From the NCBI GenBank assembly GCA_023078555.1, contig CM041199.1:1054001-1118000 (forward strand): DNA of 64,000 bases, written 5' to 3'. The number at the start of each line of letters is the position of its first letter. Within the stretch, counting starts at the first letter, position 1. Below are positions 42,360 through 54,282 of the stretch, piece after piece. Made by a program: the position numbers and the translations under genes. The notes under the pieces were generated by a model. It was not told the DNA's origin and made no database searches. It saw only the letters and a list, made by a program, of their open reading frames with translations. The DNA is from Ulva prolifera (taxonomy: Eukaryota > Chlorophyta > Ulvophyceae > Ulvales > Ulvaceae).

Positions 42360-43958
42360 GGAAGTGAGAGGCTTGGTGCAATTTGCACCGAATGATGTCG
42401 CGCCGCGCCTTAGGGGGGGAGGCGACGTCATCATGGTGTCCGATTCTGACGAAGATGCGGGTCACGGAAACACCGAAGAAAGGGTGTTAGCGCCGGGGGC
42501 AGCATCTGGTGAAGCAACAGCTGTAGCGGGCCCTTCACTCAATCCGCAGCCTGTCGTTGCGGCACGACTCCGGCTGTCTCGGACACAGAGGATGTTGATT
42601 GGGCTCAGCAAGGAGCACACGCGGAAGCGGCCGCGTGTGGAGGCGCAGACCGGCGTAGCGAAGGCAGTCACAGCGGTGAAAGCGAGCGCCCATGACATGA
42701 CGGCAGGCGCGGTAGGCGTTGCGGGCGAAGTCGCGGGCGTAGGGCTTGCAACATTGGCATGAGCTGTGCACGTACCGAGTCCCGCTGTTGTGCGAGAGCC
42801 CTTGAGGGCCGCAGGCGTGTGTGATGCCGATGTGTCATGGATCGGTCGGGCGGGCGCTCGAGACGGGCGGGGGCGCAGCGCTGATCGCTGTACAGATGCG
42901 TCCCGGCTGTTGATTCGGCGTAGCGCTGCTGCCCTATCCAAGGACGTCCTCGGCGCCTTTGACGATGACCTGCTCGTTGCGGGTGCTTCGGTGGACGGGG
43001 CTCTGGCAACCTACCATCCCACAACATCTGTGGGTTTGACTGCGCAGCGCTACGCCGAGGCAGCAACGTGTGGGCCTTCGCGCGGAGGTGCACGAGGTCA
43101 CAGCCATGCAACGGCTCGTGGGTGCGGTTGCGCCGGCCGGCGGCGCAAACCGGTCATCAAGCTCGGTCCCAACCCGCCGGTCGAGGGTGCCGTCGGTGCG
43201 GGTTGGAACATGCAGCCGCCCAAAGTCGCTGTGGCGGGTACAATATCCGTCGATGACCATCATGAAGAGGCCCCCGCCCATGTGGATCCCATGTCATCTG
43301 TTGATTTGGTCATCGGCGAGCTGCACATTGCCGAGCCGCACGGCCCTGTACCTTCCATGCCCGAGTCTCCACCCCAGACGGTCGCTGTGAACCATGCGGT
43401 GGCGGCAAGCGGTGCCGGATGGGCGGTCACGGCTGATCATGTTGTGTGCGACACTGCAAGGGATGATACCGTTGGCGAGGGCTCTGCCCTGCCGGAGGGC
43501 TCAGACGATGGTGTGATGGTCGTTGTGCCGGCGGCGCGTCGGGCACATGTGTTGGACGATTCCGAGGAGGAGGAAGCTGCCGCGGAGCAGCTGGCCGGGG
43601 AGCCGGCGCGAGGTGTCTGCAACCCCGACGGGCAGAGCTATCGACGCGTGAGGTCGGAGCATGCGTGCACGGATGCGCTGGTCGCAACCCCCCCCGGTGC
43701 AAGCCGAGCCACAATCCCGTCGTCGCTTGTATCTGAAACGGCTGCATGGGGTGTTGTGGCGAGGGAAAATCCCACATGCGAGGCCATGCCGCGGGGCGTC
43801 AGTCATGACGCTGGCGGGGATGATGCTGCACATGAGGAGGACATTCCAACGGATGACGTGGAGGGGTTCGAAGTTGACGAGGATGAGGCGGACGTACAAA
43901 ACGAAGCGGACATCAACGAGCTGGGGGACATGCTCAGCAACCCAAACACGTTCAAACG
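42360..43958 (+). pseudogene. Copy 2 exon B2 (second SIM-containing exon, with nonsense codon)
   Basis: After ATAATGCAG it reads FAPNDVAPRLRGGGDVIMVS then SDEDAG, RTQRMLIGLSKEHTRKRPR, and after an in-frame TGA at 42760-42762 continues in the same frame with DADVSWIGRAGA, LLIRRSAAALSKDVLGAFDD, RKPVIKLGPNPPVEG and LDDSEEEEAAAEQL. It ends INELGDMLSNPNTFKR before GTGTGG. It is a diverged duplicate of B1. The internal stop means it cannot make the full product. Confidence 0.65.
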
Positions 43959-44169
43959 GTGTGGCTCTTGTACTTCCGCGTTGTGGTGGGCCTACATGGC
44001 TGTAGTCCTTATGTTGTTGTTTGAGTAGGTGCATTGGTGTTTCACCGGAAGATAGTCGCAAAAACATTTGCACTTTGTGTCGCTTTCGCCCATTTCTGTT
44101 TTTTGAAGTATAATTCATGCATGTGGACCTGCTTGTGAATCAGGTACCATGTGCACGGCGGCCGTGCAG

Positions 44170-44677
44170 ATTCGTGGACGGTATGTTGGAGGGTGCTCGG
44201 ACTGTGGCGGAAAAGCAGCGTGACACACGCGGCGTTGACTTGATCGAGTGAGAAAGTTGCCCCCCTGAACTGCGGTGGACTGACGATCCCTCGCTGTGGT
44301 GTCGCCTCCATGCAACTCGGTATGCGTCGACGGGGAAGCAGCTTGCCCGGATGTTTATAGTTTTCATCCGGGCGCTGGTCGCTGTAGTGGTGTCCCATCG
44401 CGCTGACCCTGCCTTTCGGACATCATGTGAACAGATGATCTCTGAATGGCAGGAAGAGCGGGATGCTGCACCATCAGCACGAGTGCCGATGCGTGCCATC
44501 ATCCGTAGTATGCGGTTGTGCGGCAAAGGGGTGTTTTTGCACACCCTGTACACACTCCTTTGGGCTAGCCACATCCGCACTATGGGCACATTCACTGCGC
44601 TGCGCTTCGTTTTCAACAGCACTGTCCAGTTGTGCTCAGAGGACATGGATTACTACGGCCAAACTGATGAAAATTAC
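44170..44677 (+). pseudogene. Copy 2 exon C2 with nonsense codon
   Basis: After GCCGTGCAG it encodes RFVDGMLEGARTVAEKQRDT, then an in-frame TGA at 44249-44251, then ELRWTDDPSLW, MFIVFIRALVAVVVSHRADP, LHTLYTLLWASHIRTMGTF and DENY before GTGCGG. Homologous to exon C of copy 1 and to C1. Confidence 0.65.
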
Positions 44678-44843
44678 GTGCGGTTCCATTCATCTGTGTA
44701 TATGATTGTAAGGGCAAAGACTGTGCATGCTATCAGTAAACATATGTGCCTGTGGCTGTAATTCTGCATCTCTGCATGTTTGTGCCTGTTAGTTAGTCAT
44801 CCAGTCAGTCAGTCAGTCAGTCGCTCAGTCATTCAATCGGCCG

Positions 44844-44905
<62 letters not shown>
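44844..44905. repeat. (CTGT)n microsatellite
   Basis: About fifteen CTGT units, preceded at about 44800-44823 by a CAGT run. It directly abuts the start of exon D2 and may have replaced its first codons. Confidence 0.95.
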
Positions 44906-44906
<1 letters not shown>

Positions 44907-44915
44907 CGCTACCGC

Positions 44916-46066
44916 AGGTCCTTGGGGATTTTTGTGATCCGCTTCAAGGTCATGGATGCCGGCGTAGCACTGAAGCCGTCCCCATTGATGCGGGGAGAGA
45001 TGCAAGCGGTTGCGGAGGATGCGACGTCCGGTTGTACAACGATCTTGTATGTTCGAGTGGCCGCCTTTGTACGCGCTCTATCCGGTGTCAGGGACCCCAC
45101 CGTGGCGGCGTGGACATGGGAGGATGTCTCCTTTGTGCCCACCATGATCGTAACCAAGGGCGAGGGTACTGCGAAAGACATGCATGAGGTAGTGGCTGGT
45201 GCACCCTATATGATTTGCTGTATGAGGTCCAGTTGGATCGGCAAAACATTGCATGCTTGCATGACTCCACCGTGTGCAGGTAGGCTTTGGCGTGGTTGTG
45301 CATTTGCGACGGGACAAGGCCCCAAATCGCCTGGGGGCAAAAACAATGGCTGCTGATCCTAGTGGTGCCATTCGTGCTGATGTCGACATTTGGGATACAA
45401 ACGTCGCGAGCCTTGGGTGCCAATTACTGGCAATGGCTTTGCACCAGGCGCTGTTGACACATTCTGACTTTGAGAATTTGGCTCTCGGCCAGCGGTTCAC
45501 TGTGCCGCAACTCATTAGAAGGCGAGGGACTGTCAAAGCAGCTGCCCTAGCGGATGCAGCAAAGAGCATGTGCGTGTTTCTCGAGATTTGTGGTAATTGT
45601 TTGGACGTCGAATGTTTTGCAGTGCCCTTTTCGTGCATGTGTCTTGCGGTATAGCTAGTTCATTTTTCTGTACCATACACGGACCCATTTTGGCGCTTTG
45701 CTCATGTATCAACGACGTTGTAAACACACATGCCACCCATGATCATTTTAGAATCGTTACTGACACACAATTTACAGGTTTGTGTTTTGTCGATGGCATG
45801 GTATGGTGCCGTTGCAAGGTTCCGACATCCGAGTGGGGCATTAGCTGCCTCGTCATGCGCTACGGGGCAGCCTCCAACTTGAAGATCACCGACAAAGATT
45901 TGCGAACCGGCCTCGCATTCGTGCGAATTGTGTCGCACCATGTCCAGGGACAGATGCATAACGCAATCGAGCTAAGCATCCGATGTCAATGGAGCCCGAC
46001 TGGCAGGATGGCCGAGACGTCATATCTAAATCAAGGCTATTACAACGCAGTCATGGGTCACAGGGT
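44916..46066 (+). pseudogene. Copy 2 exons D2-F2: recombinase-like part, degraded
   Basis: D2 (to 45188) reads VMDAGVALKPSPLMRGEMQA, AAFVRALSGVRDPTVAAW and TWEDVSFVP, keeping the box I Arg. E2 (45280-45569) has VGFGVVVHLRRDKAPNRLG and AKTMAADPSGA. F2 (45778-46066) has CRWHGMVPL, then about two missing bases shift the frame near 45815-45830, then PTSEWGISCLVMRYGA, VRIVSHHVQGQMHNAIEL, SIRCQWSPTG and ETSYLNQGYYNAVMGHR. The H and R of copy 1 are exchanged here. The protein-level match over D to F is the best evidence that these exons code. The frameshift and upstream stops make this copy defective. Confidence 0.6.
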
Positions 46067-46403
46067 GCGATGCTCACTGTGCTCTAGTCCCAGCCACCTA
46101 TCCCTATCCTTCAACCCATGTATCCCCAGCAGTGTTGCATGTGTAGCGCAATTGGCGTGTCCCTTAATTTGTGGTGGTGACAGCATTCTTTGTGTTGTGT
46201 TGACCACCCCATCGTCGGGCACACGACCTTCGGCATGTTTGCACATTGCATGTCACTCGCGAAATGTAATGTTTACACGTATGCTTCCTGCCACACAAGT
46301 CCATGCCATATTTTGCGTTGTGAAGGTGTATCAATTCTAGGACCACTGCATGCACCACTTTTGTTTGGGTCATCGCTTACCGCCAAACGCAATTGTCTTG
46401 CAG

Positions 46404-47359
46404 CAAGTGCAATCCGAGAGCACGGGGGAGTTTGTGAAGTGCGTGGACCTACAGAGCGTTACAGCGACGGCCGGTCATATCGCTCGTGACAGCAGCCCCC
46501 ACGAGGCCTCGCTATACCTGAGCGCCAGTGTCACCCGCACCTTCTTAGAATCGCCGACGGGTCAGGATGAGCTAGACCGCGCTGATGCGGCATGTATGGC
46601 ATTGTGGGAAGCCGCCCGTGCCAAACATGGCTTGTCAGTTGGTGGGGATCGCCTTGAGTACGGGTGGGCGATGATCCGTGCCTTACATCCCAATGGCCCG
46701 GGACCGTCGTGCTACTGGGGCCGCCAAGAGAATCCGCCAGAAGCGACGAATGAAGAACAACGTGCGGCCTTCTGTTTCAACCCCTCTTCCATGCCTTGGT
46801 AGATCGTCATGCTGCGTGCACAAACATGTTGGGCCGTAGCGGAGAACCGGCCGTGTCACCATCACGATGATGTGTGTACGTTGATGTGTTGGTAGCGACT
46901 GGTGCGTGATCGTTGCTTATCCTTGCAGGGACGCTTCGTGCCTTTTGTTCGATGCTTGGGGCATCGGGTCGTGTCCAGACGAGCTGGTTGTCTGCTTTGG
47001 AGTACAACGGCCCGGAGGATTTGCTGAGCCTTTTCGAGACCGCCGACAGCCGCCCTGCAGCGACGACCTCTATCCACAACAAGATCCGGCACGAACTTGT
47101 GGCGGCACAAGAGGCGGTCAACAATGCCGAGTCTGGCGGCTTGGAGTTGGTGTGCGCGGACAACACTGTCATATGCGAATCGCCTGGGCATTGCCTAGAG
47201 GCCGCACAGCTTGTGCTCGATGTTGCACGGCGGTCCTTGTTACAGCTTCCGGAGGGTGAACAGGCCAACGTGATGAAGCGTGCAAACACAGAACTCGTGT
47301 CGCGCACGAGGCACGCACAGCAAACCGCAACTGTGCGATATGCACGTTACAAATTCACG
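46404..47359 (+). CDS. Copy 2 exons G2-H2
   Basis: G2 (46404-46761) reads QVQSESTGEFVKCVDLQSVT, ASLYLSASVTRTFLESPTG, YGWAMIRALHPNGPGPSCYW. H2 (46929-47359) reads RTLRAFCSMLGASGRVQTSW, LSLFETADSRPAATTSI and a long helix to RYKFT before GTGCGT. Phases match copy 1. Both are open. No exon I or zinc exon follows; from 47360 to about 47990 I see only non-coding sequence and the motif GAAGAGTGTGTTCCCTCACC, which recurs near 49921. Confidence 0.55.
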
Positions 47360-47995
47360 GTGCGTCGGCCTGACACTGCGCTCTGACACTGTTCCACCTG
47401 CTCCCGCGCGCCTGTGTTGGCCAGACGTGTGCCTGTCATCGGAGCTTCATTACTTAATGCATCGCCGCTGCTTCTTCCTCGAGATACATCGCTGTTTGTC
47501 CCTGTTAACGTGATGCCGCTGGCCTCGCGCGTGTTCAAGGCAGAAGAGTGTGTTCCCTCACCGACAACTGTGCTCTTTGCAACCATGTGGATCTCGACAT
47601 CCCTCGCGAACCCCCTGACAGCCCTCGCCCCGTCGAGAGGGCCGCAATACCCACCTTAATGCTGCTGTGCCTTTTCCCTCTGGCGCTGAGCCAAATTGAC
47701 TCTTGGCCCGCCATCCGCAGTCATGGTTAATGAAAAACCTGTACTCGGAGCATCTGCGCTCGAACACCAGGACCGCGCGCCTGTCACTGCTATATATAGA
47801 CTCTAAATCACATACTCAATGCTCTGAGGCGCTGCTAGCTTTGTTTGAGTCGCTGGGCAAAAAAAGCACTGTAGAAGCTTTGTAATTGTTGAGCATTGCT
47901 GGGGATGTACACACTAGCGCTCCACGTCAGTTTGCCTGTCGTAATGCTGTAGGATCCACCCGATCACAGGCATAGATGGGAGTATCCTCATCTTC

Positions 47996-49718
47996 ATGTA
48001 CGAGGAGGACCCTCTGGAGGTGGTGCCGTTGCCACCAGAGGCCGGCGTGCTACCGGACCTGCCCTATGGCCCCATCGGACCCCGCTTCTCCGAAGCGGCC
48101 TACATCATGCAACCCGTGAAGGTGTTCGACATCAACACCGATGTGTTGAAAGCGGTGTCGGCGGGCCTTGGGACCCTGGAGTACGATTGTCTGCGGCGGC
48201 GAGCTGAGCCCGAAGCCGTCCTTGCAGCAAGGTTTGTCAACAGCCGCGCCTTGCTGGAGGAGCTGCGCCGGCATGGTGTCCAGGCACCACTCCTGTGCCA
48301 TGCCCGCGACTCCTTGGAGGGATACATGTTGCATGAGTTTCTCGCGGCCACGTATGCCGCCTGCGGAGGGCCGATTTGTGCGTGGGTGAGAGCGGTACTG
48401 TTGCATCAGTTGCCGTCCGCGCTTGCGGTCCTTGAGGTTGTGGCATATGACACGCACGACCCTTTGCCCACTTCACGTTGGGCGGTGCACGTATACTTGT
48501 TGCGGTACGTGCGAGAGTCACACACCCTTCTATTCCACGATTCTGAAAGGGAGTGTGTCATGGAGGCTGAAGAGGCGCTTGTGAGCACGCATGACTTGCA
48601 AGACCTCGTGCCGTGGGCTGACACGGTGCACGCCCGCTTGGGCACCTCTGGGGAGGCAAAGCATTGGACATCATGGCTGCGGCGCGTGCACGTCGCAGCG
48701 ACGGCCACAAAGTCCGACAAGGCCGTGCGGGCAACCATGTCAGACTCGGCCCTGTTTGACAAGCCATTGCTGGTGCGGGGCCGCGAGAAGCGGCACGTGG
48801 CGGCCCCGCTACAGATGCTCGCCGAGCGGCTGCATGAGCGGATGGGGCTCACTTGCGGCTTCTGCACGGAAGGGCTGGAAGAAGGGTTGTCCCTTGACGC
48901 GTGCGTCGCGTGTGCTGTGCATTTGTGCGAGTGGGTTGAGCGGCTGGGAGACGTGCAAGTCGCGCATGTTCAGAGCGCGTTGCTCCACGGGATCGGGGAG
49001 GTGGCAAGGCGCACATGCCTGCCGTCCGAGTGTGTCATGCGACAGCTGCTGAGTGATGTGCCCTCCTACACGACGCTGGATTGCGCGTCGTCGATAAGCG
49101 CGTACGACGCTTTGCAGGCCTTGCAAGGCCGGACGGAATGCAGGAGGATGATGATGAGGCGCTCGAGAAGCTTGAGGCTGTCTTGCAACGAGCGGAGGCC
49201 GCTCTGCCTGCCACGGAGCAAGGTTCCGTGGTCGTGGCGGATCGCGTGTACATCAGCGATGGTGCGGCCCATGGCAACGTTCAGCCATGGAAATCTTCTC
49301 GTGGCATGCGTTTGAACCGCCAGCAGACCTCGGTGGGGCTGCTTGAGAAATCGATGCTTCGTGCGACGGGGTCTCGAACCCGATTCAATGGTCATGCCCT
49401 TGTGTTTGTACGGCCACGTGGAGAGGCTGGGAAACCTCTTCGGTTGCTCCCCTCGCCGATCCTTTGTCACAAGTTGCTCCGGCTGTGATTGAGGACCTCA
49501 GGGAAGGGGCGTTGTCCTCGTCAACGGACATGAAACATGTGCTTGTGTACCGTGGGCTGCAGGGTGCTACGGACGATGACTGTTTCGTGCACTGCATGTT
49601 GTGCCTGGGCTGGCTTTGCAAGCATGGGATCGCCCAAGCAGAGGAGACGCTGATGGCGCTGTGGGGATCGCCGGGGCACCATAAGCGGTGGAACCATCGT
49701 GGCAAGCGCAAGCGGTGA
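47996..49718 (+). pseudogene. Unrecognised gene after copy 2, probably frameshifted
   Basis: A 439-codon frame (47996-49315) begins MYEEDPLEVVPLPPEAG and contains PYGPIGPRFSEAAYIMQPVK, ARDSLEGYMLHEFLAATYAA, RWAVHVYLLRYVRESHTLLF and a Cys-rich stretch CGFCTEGLEEGLSLDACVAC. Near 49140 the sense passes to a second frame (QEDDDEALEKLEAVLQRAEA, QGSVVVADRVYISDG) and near 49460 to a third (VIEDLREGALSS, DMKHVLVYRGLQGATDDDCF, ending HHKRWNHRGKRKR). Two shifts or unseen introns are needed. It takes the place that zinc, RGG and helicase exons hold in copy 1. No family recognised. Confidence 0.45.
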
Positions 49719-49828
49719 GTGTGTATAGAAGATGTTAGGCAATAGGATTTGCCAGCGTCCGCATGAGACCCCCTTTCGTCGAGAATCTGCGCAGAGGCCG
49801 GTTTCGCTGTAACTACTATCGAGTACAT

Positions 49829-49917
49829 GCTGTAACTGATACCGTTGCACGAGCTATAGCACGAGGTGTAGCACACGCTGTAGTACATCTGTGGCACGAG
49901 CCTGAGCACATGTTATG
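49829..49917 (-). repeat. 12-bp minisatellite remnant, reverse orientation
   Basis: A few units (GAGCTATAGCAC, GTAGCACACGCT) directly upstream of copy 3, in the same orientation as the array before copy 2. Confidence 0.75.
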
Positions 49918-51180
49918 GGCGGAAGAGTGCGTTCCCTCACCGAATGCTGTCTCCACGGCCAGAGCTGAGCCGGCGTGGCCGCTGCGGGCGGGGCGAATCA
50001 CCGCGGGCATGCACCTTGCCTCGTGCGTCGTGCGCTGTGTCCAAGTGTTGATGCAGTCGACTCTGCCCGCGCCGGCCGTGCACAGAGCTGCTCGGGAGGA
50101 TGATGCCGGGGTGGGGCGTGTCATGTTCCTGGCGGCGTACCTCGCTGCAGTCGGCCTGGCTGCGGCGGAGGCGCGCCACGGCGCTCCGTGTGCGCCTTCC
50201 AATGTGGAGCCAGCCCTAGTGGAGGTCCCGGCGAGGGTGGCGGGCGCTGGGGGTACCGCAAAGGAGTCCGATGTAGCCGGGCATGCCGCAGCTGTGATTG
50301 GTGGACGGGGGGCTGTAGGCGCCGAGGCGGACGAGCGAGTCGGGGTCAGGGTGAGGCTCCGGGGAGGCGGGGACGTCATCATGGTGTCGGACTAGGACGA
50401 TGCGGAGGAGCCCGCTGGGGCGCTTGCGGACGGCGGACCCCCTTTGGGGGAGCTGGCCGCGGCGGCATCCAGCCAGGGGGCAATGGCAGCGCCTCCACCA
50501 AGCTCGCAGGCCGTGCCTGCGTCATCGTCAGCCGAGCCGGCAGTGCGTGAACGGTCCGCTTCGCAGTTCCGGATCCGGAGATCCCGCCAGCAGTCGCTGA
50601 TGATCAGCTTGAGCAGCGTCGAACACTCGACACCTGCGGCTGCTCACACGGCCGCGACAGATGCACATGCGCATCTGACACGTGCGTCGAAGCATGCCAT
50701 CGATTTTGGGAGGGGATTTGAGGTGTCCGGAGGGAATGCGCACGAGTTGCATGGTGCCGGAACGGAGCAAGAGGAGGCGGGTGGAGTGGAGGGCTCTAAG
50801 GATGAAATCGAGGATATGCTAATGGACCCGATTGCATACGACAGGTGTGCCACCTTCGTTCTGTCACATCAATTGTATCGGGGTTGTTCAACTTAGCCTA
50901 TTCGTCCGGTATGCACAGCCGGCCAGCCCACGCAATATGTTCTCGAGCCTAACAGACGCTGTTGCATTCGTACATGTCAGCGCTCCCATGTTTTGTCAGG
51001 TGATGGCTGTCTGTGTAGCCTTCGCCCACCTGTAAGGTGAATGAGATCTGGCGTGTTTTGGTGAACATGTCCCTATGCTGCTTCCTGTGGTGTGTGCGCT
51101 TGCTTTGCAAGCGATCCGTTGTGATGCAGGGTAGTGCGCGGCATGCTGGACATTGGAGGGGCCGACGCGGCACCGCGTCT

Positions 51181-51181
<1 letters not shown>

Positions 51182-51214
<33 letters not shown>
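51182..51214. repeat. Poly(G) tract, 33 nt, inside an exon
   Basis: Expansion of the GGGGGAGG found at the matching site in other copies, directly before the SIM-like motif. Confidence 0.95.
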
Positions 51215-51217
<3 letters not shown>

Positions 51218-51627
51218 GTCATCATGCTGTCCGACTCTGAAGGAGAAGCGGGGTGTGGCGGCACCGGTGGCGTTGAGGCGGCGCAAGGTGCTGCCGGGGC
51301 GGCGTGCGGTGAAGAATCGGCACCAGCAGGCCCCTCCGCCGCGGCGCGGTTCCGGCCGTCTCAAATCCAGAGGATTGTAATCGGGCTCAGCAAGCAGCAT
51401 GCGGGGAAGCGGCCGCGTGAGGAGGTGCCGAGGCCCGCTGCAAATGATGTAACGGCGGCGGGCGTGGGAACGATCGACGCCACGGCCAATGGCGCGGGCG
51501 AGGGGTCTAAAGCGGCAGTGGGAGACGTGCACGTGGCGGGGGTCGTTGTCCGGAGGGATCCGGACGTGTCATGGATCGGTCGGCGTGGCGCTGCCGGCGG
51601 ACATGGGTGAAACAATGATCACGGCGC

Positions 51628-51976
51628 TGTCAGAAAGGCTATCCTTCGTCAGGTCAGACACGCAGTCTTTATGTCAAGTCAGGAGGCCAGCATCTCATAC
51701 CTGCTGCGCACAGAGGTAGAACCAGAGAGATGCTGAGGGGAGACAAGATACAACTAGTACCGTGAAACAGTAAGAATAATGGTTACAGCTCTCTGTGTGC
51801 ACAGCCATATATGCACACCGAATAGTCAAGATTACGGCGGGAGATCCTCGCAGGATCTCCCTCACTACTCCGGGACAATCCCGCTGGCGGCTTACCCCTA
51901 CACATGATCCGCGGATCATCCGTGCATGGGTGCACCTGTCGCCACGCTGGTGCCCGCAGGCGCATGCATTGTGACA
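51628..51976 (-). mobile_element. Solo LTR related to the copia element
   Basis: 349 bp starting TGTCAGAAA and ending CATTGTGACA, alignable along its length to the 360-bp copia LTRs but clearly diverged. GGCGC flanks both sides (51623-51627 and 51977-51981). The element body was lost, presumably by LTR-LTR recombination. It splits exon B of copy 3. Strand is given by analogy with the copia copy. Confidence 0.9.
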
Positions 51977-52190
51977 GGCGCTTCGCAGCCGTCGATCCGC
52001 CGCAGCGCTGCTGCGCTGTCGAGGGACGTGCTTAGTGCCTTTGACGAGGACCCGCACGTGGCGGGTGCATCAGGGAGGGGCGCCTCGGCGACCTTGACAC
52101 CCTCAGCCACCGTTTCAGGGTGTGCGGAGCAATGCAATGTGGCACCTGCTCGTGGGGCCGGGCGTGGGGGCTCATGAGGACGCGACCGTG

Positions 52191-52594
52191 TCCCATTTCA
52201 TGCGCAGGGCGGGGCGACGCTGTTTTTTTTTTTTGTTTTTTGGGATCAACAACTTGGTTGGCCATAGTGACAAAGGCTATGATAATACCAGTGATGAGAT
52301 TGTGGTAATAAAAACGCAGTATGTTTTGACAGGTGGGGCGGCACGGCCCCTCCTTTCAATATCCCTGCCTCCGGCTACGTGCCACTTCCAGCCTGTTGCG
52401 GTAAAGGGGGGGGTGGGGCGGCGTCGCACCACCCCCCGCCAGCAGGACGCAATGTGCACACAAGTCTCTGCTGGTGGGGCAAAGCACCCCCACACGCATC
52501 CACGTTCATAGGCACACGTTCGTGACTTCGCTCAGAATCTCTGAACTTATTTTTCAGCACTTCTGCCGTCTTCAACACTCGTTACGAATACAAA
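52191..52594 (+). other. Leader of the PrimPol segment, no gene seen
   Basis: Begins where copy 3 homology stops. Contains a T-run (52221-52240) and a G/C-rich stretch with GGGGGGGTGGGGCGGCG near 52405. Probably promoter and 5' leader of the PrimPol gene; no TATA box is convincing. Confidence 0.35.
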
Positions 52595-54282
52595 ATGGAT
52601 ACTGGTGACTCAAGCATCAGGGACAACGCTCCCGTTGTCATTTATCCCGCTGCAGTTGACCCGGGAATCCTCTTTCCTATGCCTGACGGGAAGGGATTCA
52701 CCAAGCAGCTGCTCGCGGTTCGTGATAAATTTTATAGACAGCCCGTTAGAACTCCGTCTACAGTTGACCTAGTTCTCCAGCAGCCCCGGCTTTGGGTCAT
52801 GGAACTAGACATAGATGCCGAAAGGCGTGGGGTCATTGAAGAGCAGAAGCCACTGCGCCTGTACTTCGCGTCTTCAGTGGGGCGCGTGTCGCAAGCCTGC
52901 CTGACCATCAATGCAGGCAGCGCGTACAACACGCACGTGTACGAACTCCTCAACGGAGAACGGCCACTGAATCTATTCTTCGACATGGACAGAGCAGCAG
53001 ATGCCGCGGTCGCGGAGGACCCTGTTGCCTGCAGCGCACTCTGTGCCGAGTGCACGGAGGGCATGTATCCCTTCCTGGAGTGGGTGGTGCAGCACCTCAC
53101 ACGCACCTACTCCGGGGTTGAAGCTGGGGACTTTGAGGTGCACCTGCTGCGGGGAGAGCAGCCTCCAGGGACGAGCCACGTCAAGAAGTCGAGCTTCCAC
53201 GCTGTCATTAAGCATCCACAACACATGTTTCCGAACATGGTGGTACTGCGACAGTACGTCCTGGAGGCCTTGGCCACCTACAAAGGGCTGTCCCCAGCAG
53301 CTGCCGCGTGGGCTGGCAATGTGGACACAAGAGTCTACAGCAATTGGAGGTGCGGCTGTGTCATGCTCCTGACTTGAGCTGTAGAATGCGCTGCCACATG
53401 TACCTGTCATGCACAGACAGTACATGCATCATGCAGGCCGTTCCGGTGCCTGTGGTCTTCCAAAGCACAGCACCTGCGTGGCGGTGTCCTGACGGCACCG
53501 TCCAACATCTTGCAGCGGGCTCCAGGGCATCCTGCTCCAGTCCCGCCGCTGTGGTCCAACTGCCCCGGTGACCAGGCGCTGCAGGTGGACTTTATCCAAA
53601 GTCTACTGAGCACCCAAGCTCTGAATACAGATGGTGTCATTTATAATGTTGCCACCCCCTTTGTGCGTCGCACAGCTACTGCGCATGAGGCAGTCCTGCG
53701 TCAGGGCGTAGCCAACATTGTCGCTAGTGGCTCACGTGCAGCACCCGCAAAGCAGCGGGCTAGTTGCAGTGCGCGGAGCCCTGACGAGGTGGCGATGCCA
53801 GCACCAGCAGCGCCGCCACCTGCCTCCCCGGACCATGTTCAAGAGCCGGCTTTCGGAGGGCCTGTCATCATTGTTGACAGCCTCACAGACGAGCCAGAGA
53901 TTGACATCAGCAGGAGTGTAGCAGCCCAGCGCCTGGTGCAGACCGGGTTGAACACCTGTCTGTTCTTCGCACGAACCAACCGCCTGCTGGCGGCTGGAGA
54001 ACAGATTGCTGTGGACAAGGCCACAATCAGCCCTAAGTATGGGTCCATGACACTGACCTTCACATCCAACAGGTATGCCCCAGATGACACCTTCCCCGAT
54101 GTACTGTGTCCGTTCCGTACAACACATGCAGCAATGTCACCAACTGTGAGTGCAGGCCGGCATCAAGATTTGTGCACCTGTGCTTCCCTCGGTCATGGGA
54201 ACAGTCTGTGGAGAGTGCAGAGTACCACAACAGCTCAGAGTTTGTGGCAGTGGGGTGGAGGTCTGGGGCGCGCATTGATAAG
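52595..54282 (+). CDS. PrimPol / archaeo-eukaryotic primase gene, C-terminally truncated
   Basis: Exons 52595-53349, 53437-54072 and 54156 to about 54282, with phase-matched GT-AG introns of 87 and 83 bases. Residues 1-252: the first catalytic motif LNLFFDMDRA (Asp130, Asp132; the usual second residue is Glu), SxH at Ser200-His202 (KKSSFHAVIKH), and the third Asp at 244 (NVDTRVYSNWR). Across the first splice it continues PFRCLWSSKAQ, completing the VYx-x-x-R-x-FR...SSK pattern of PrimPol/UL52-type primases. Later it reads VDFIQSLLSTQALNTDGVIY and a Pro/Ala linker. The start ATG has AAA before it. The expected C-terminal zinc domain is not seen; the sequence joins exon C of copy 3 near 54403. 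It would prime or extend DNA synthesis. It lies between copy 3 exons B and C. Confidence 0.8.

Larger units (their letters stand above)
49945..52190 (+). pseudogene. Copy 3 exons A-B: truncated, nonsense, LTR-disrupted
   Basis: Exon A starts abruptly inside the family sequence (STARAEPAWPLRAGRITAGM) without the earlier part. At the SIM it reads RGGGDVIMVSD and then TAG (50392-50394) where copy 1 has a Ser codon. It continues in frame to MDPIAYDR before GTGTGC near 50841. Exon B (from about 51130) has a run of 33 G at 51182-51214 that extends RLRGGGD into a poly-Gly tract, then HVIMLSDSEGE, a stop soon after WIGRRGAAGGHG (51608), and the solo LTR at 51628-51976. Family sequence resumes (IRRSAAALSRDVLSAFDEDP) and breaks off near 52190, where the PrimPol segment begins. 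Not functional. Confidence 0.7.
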
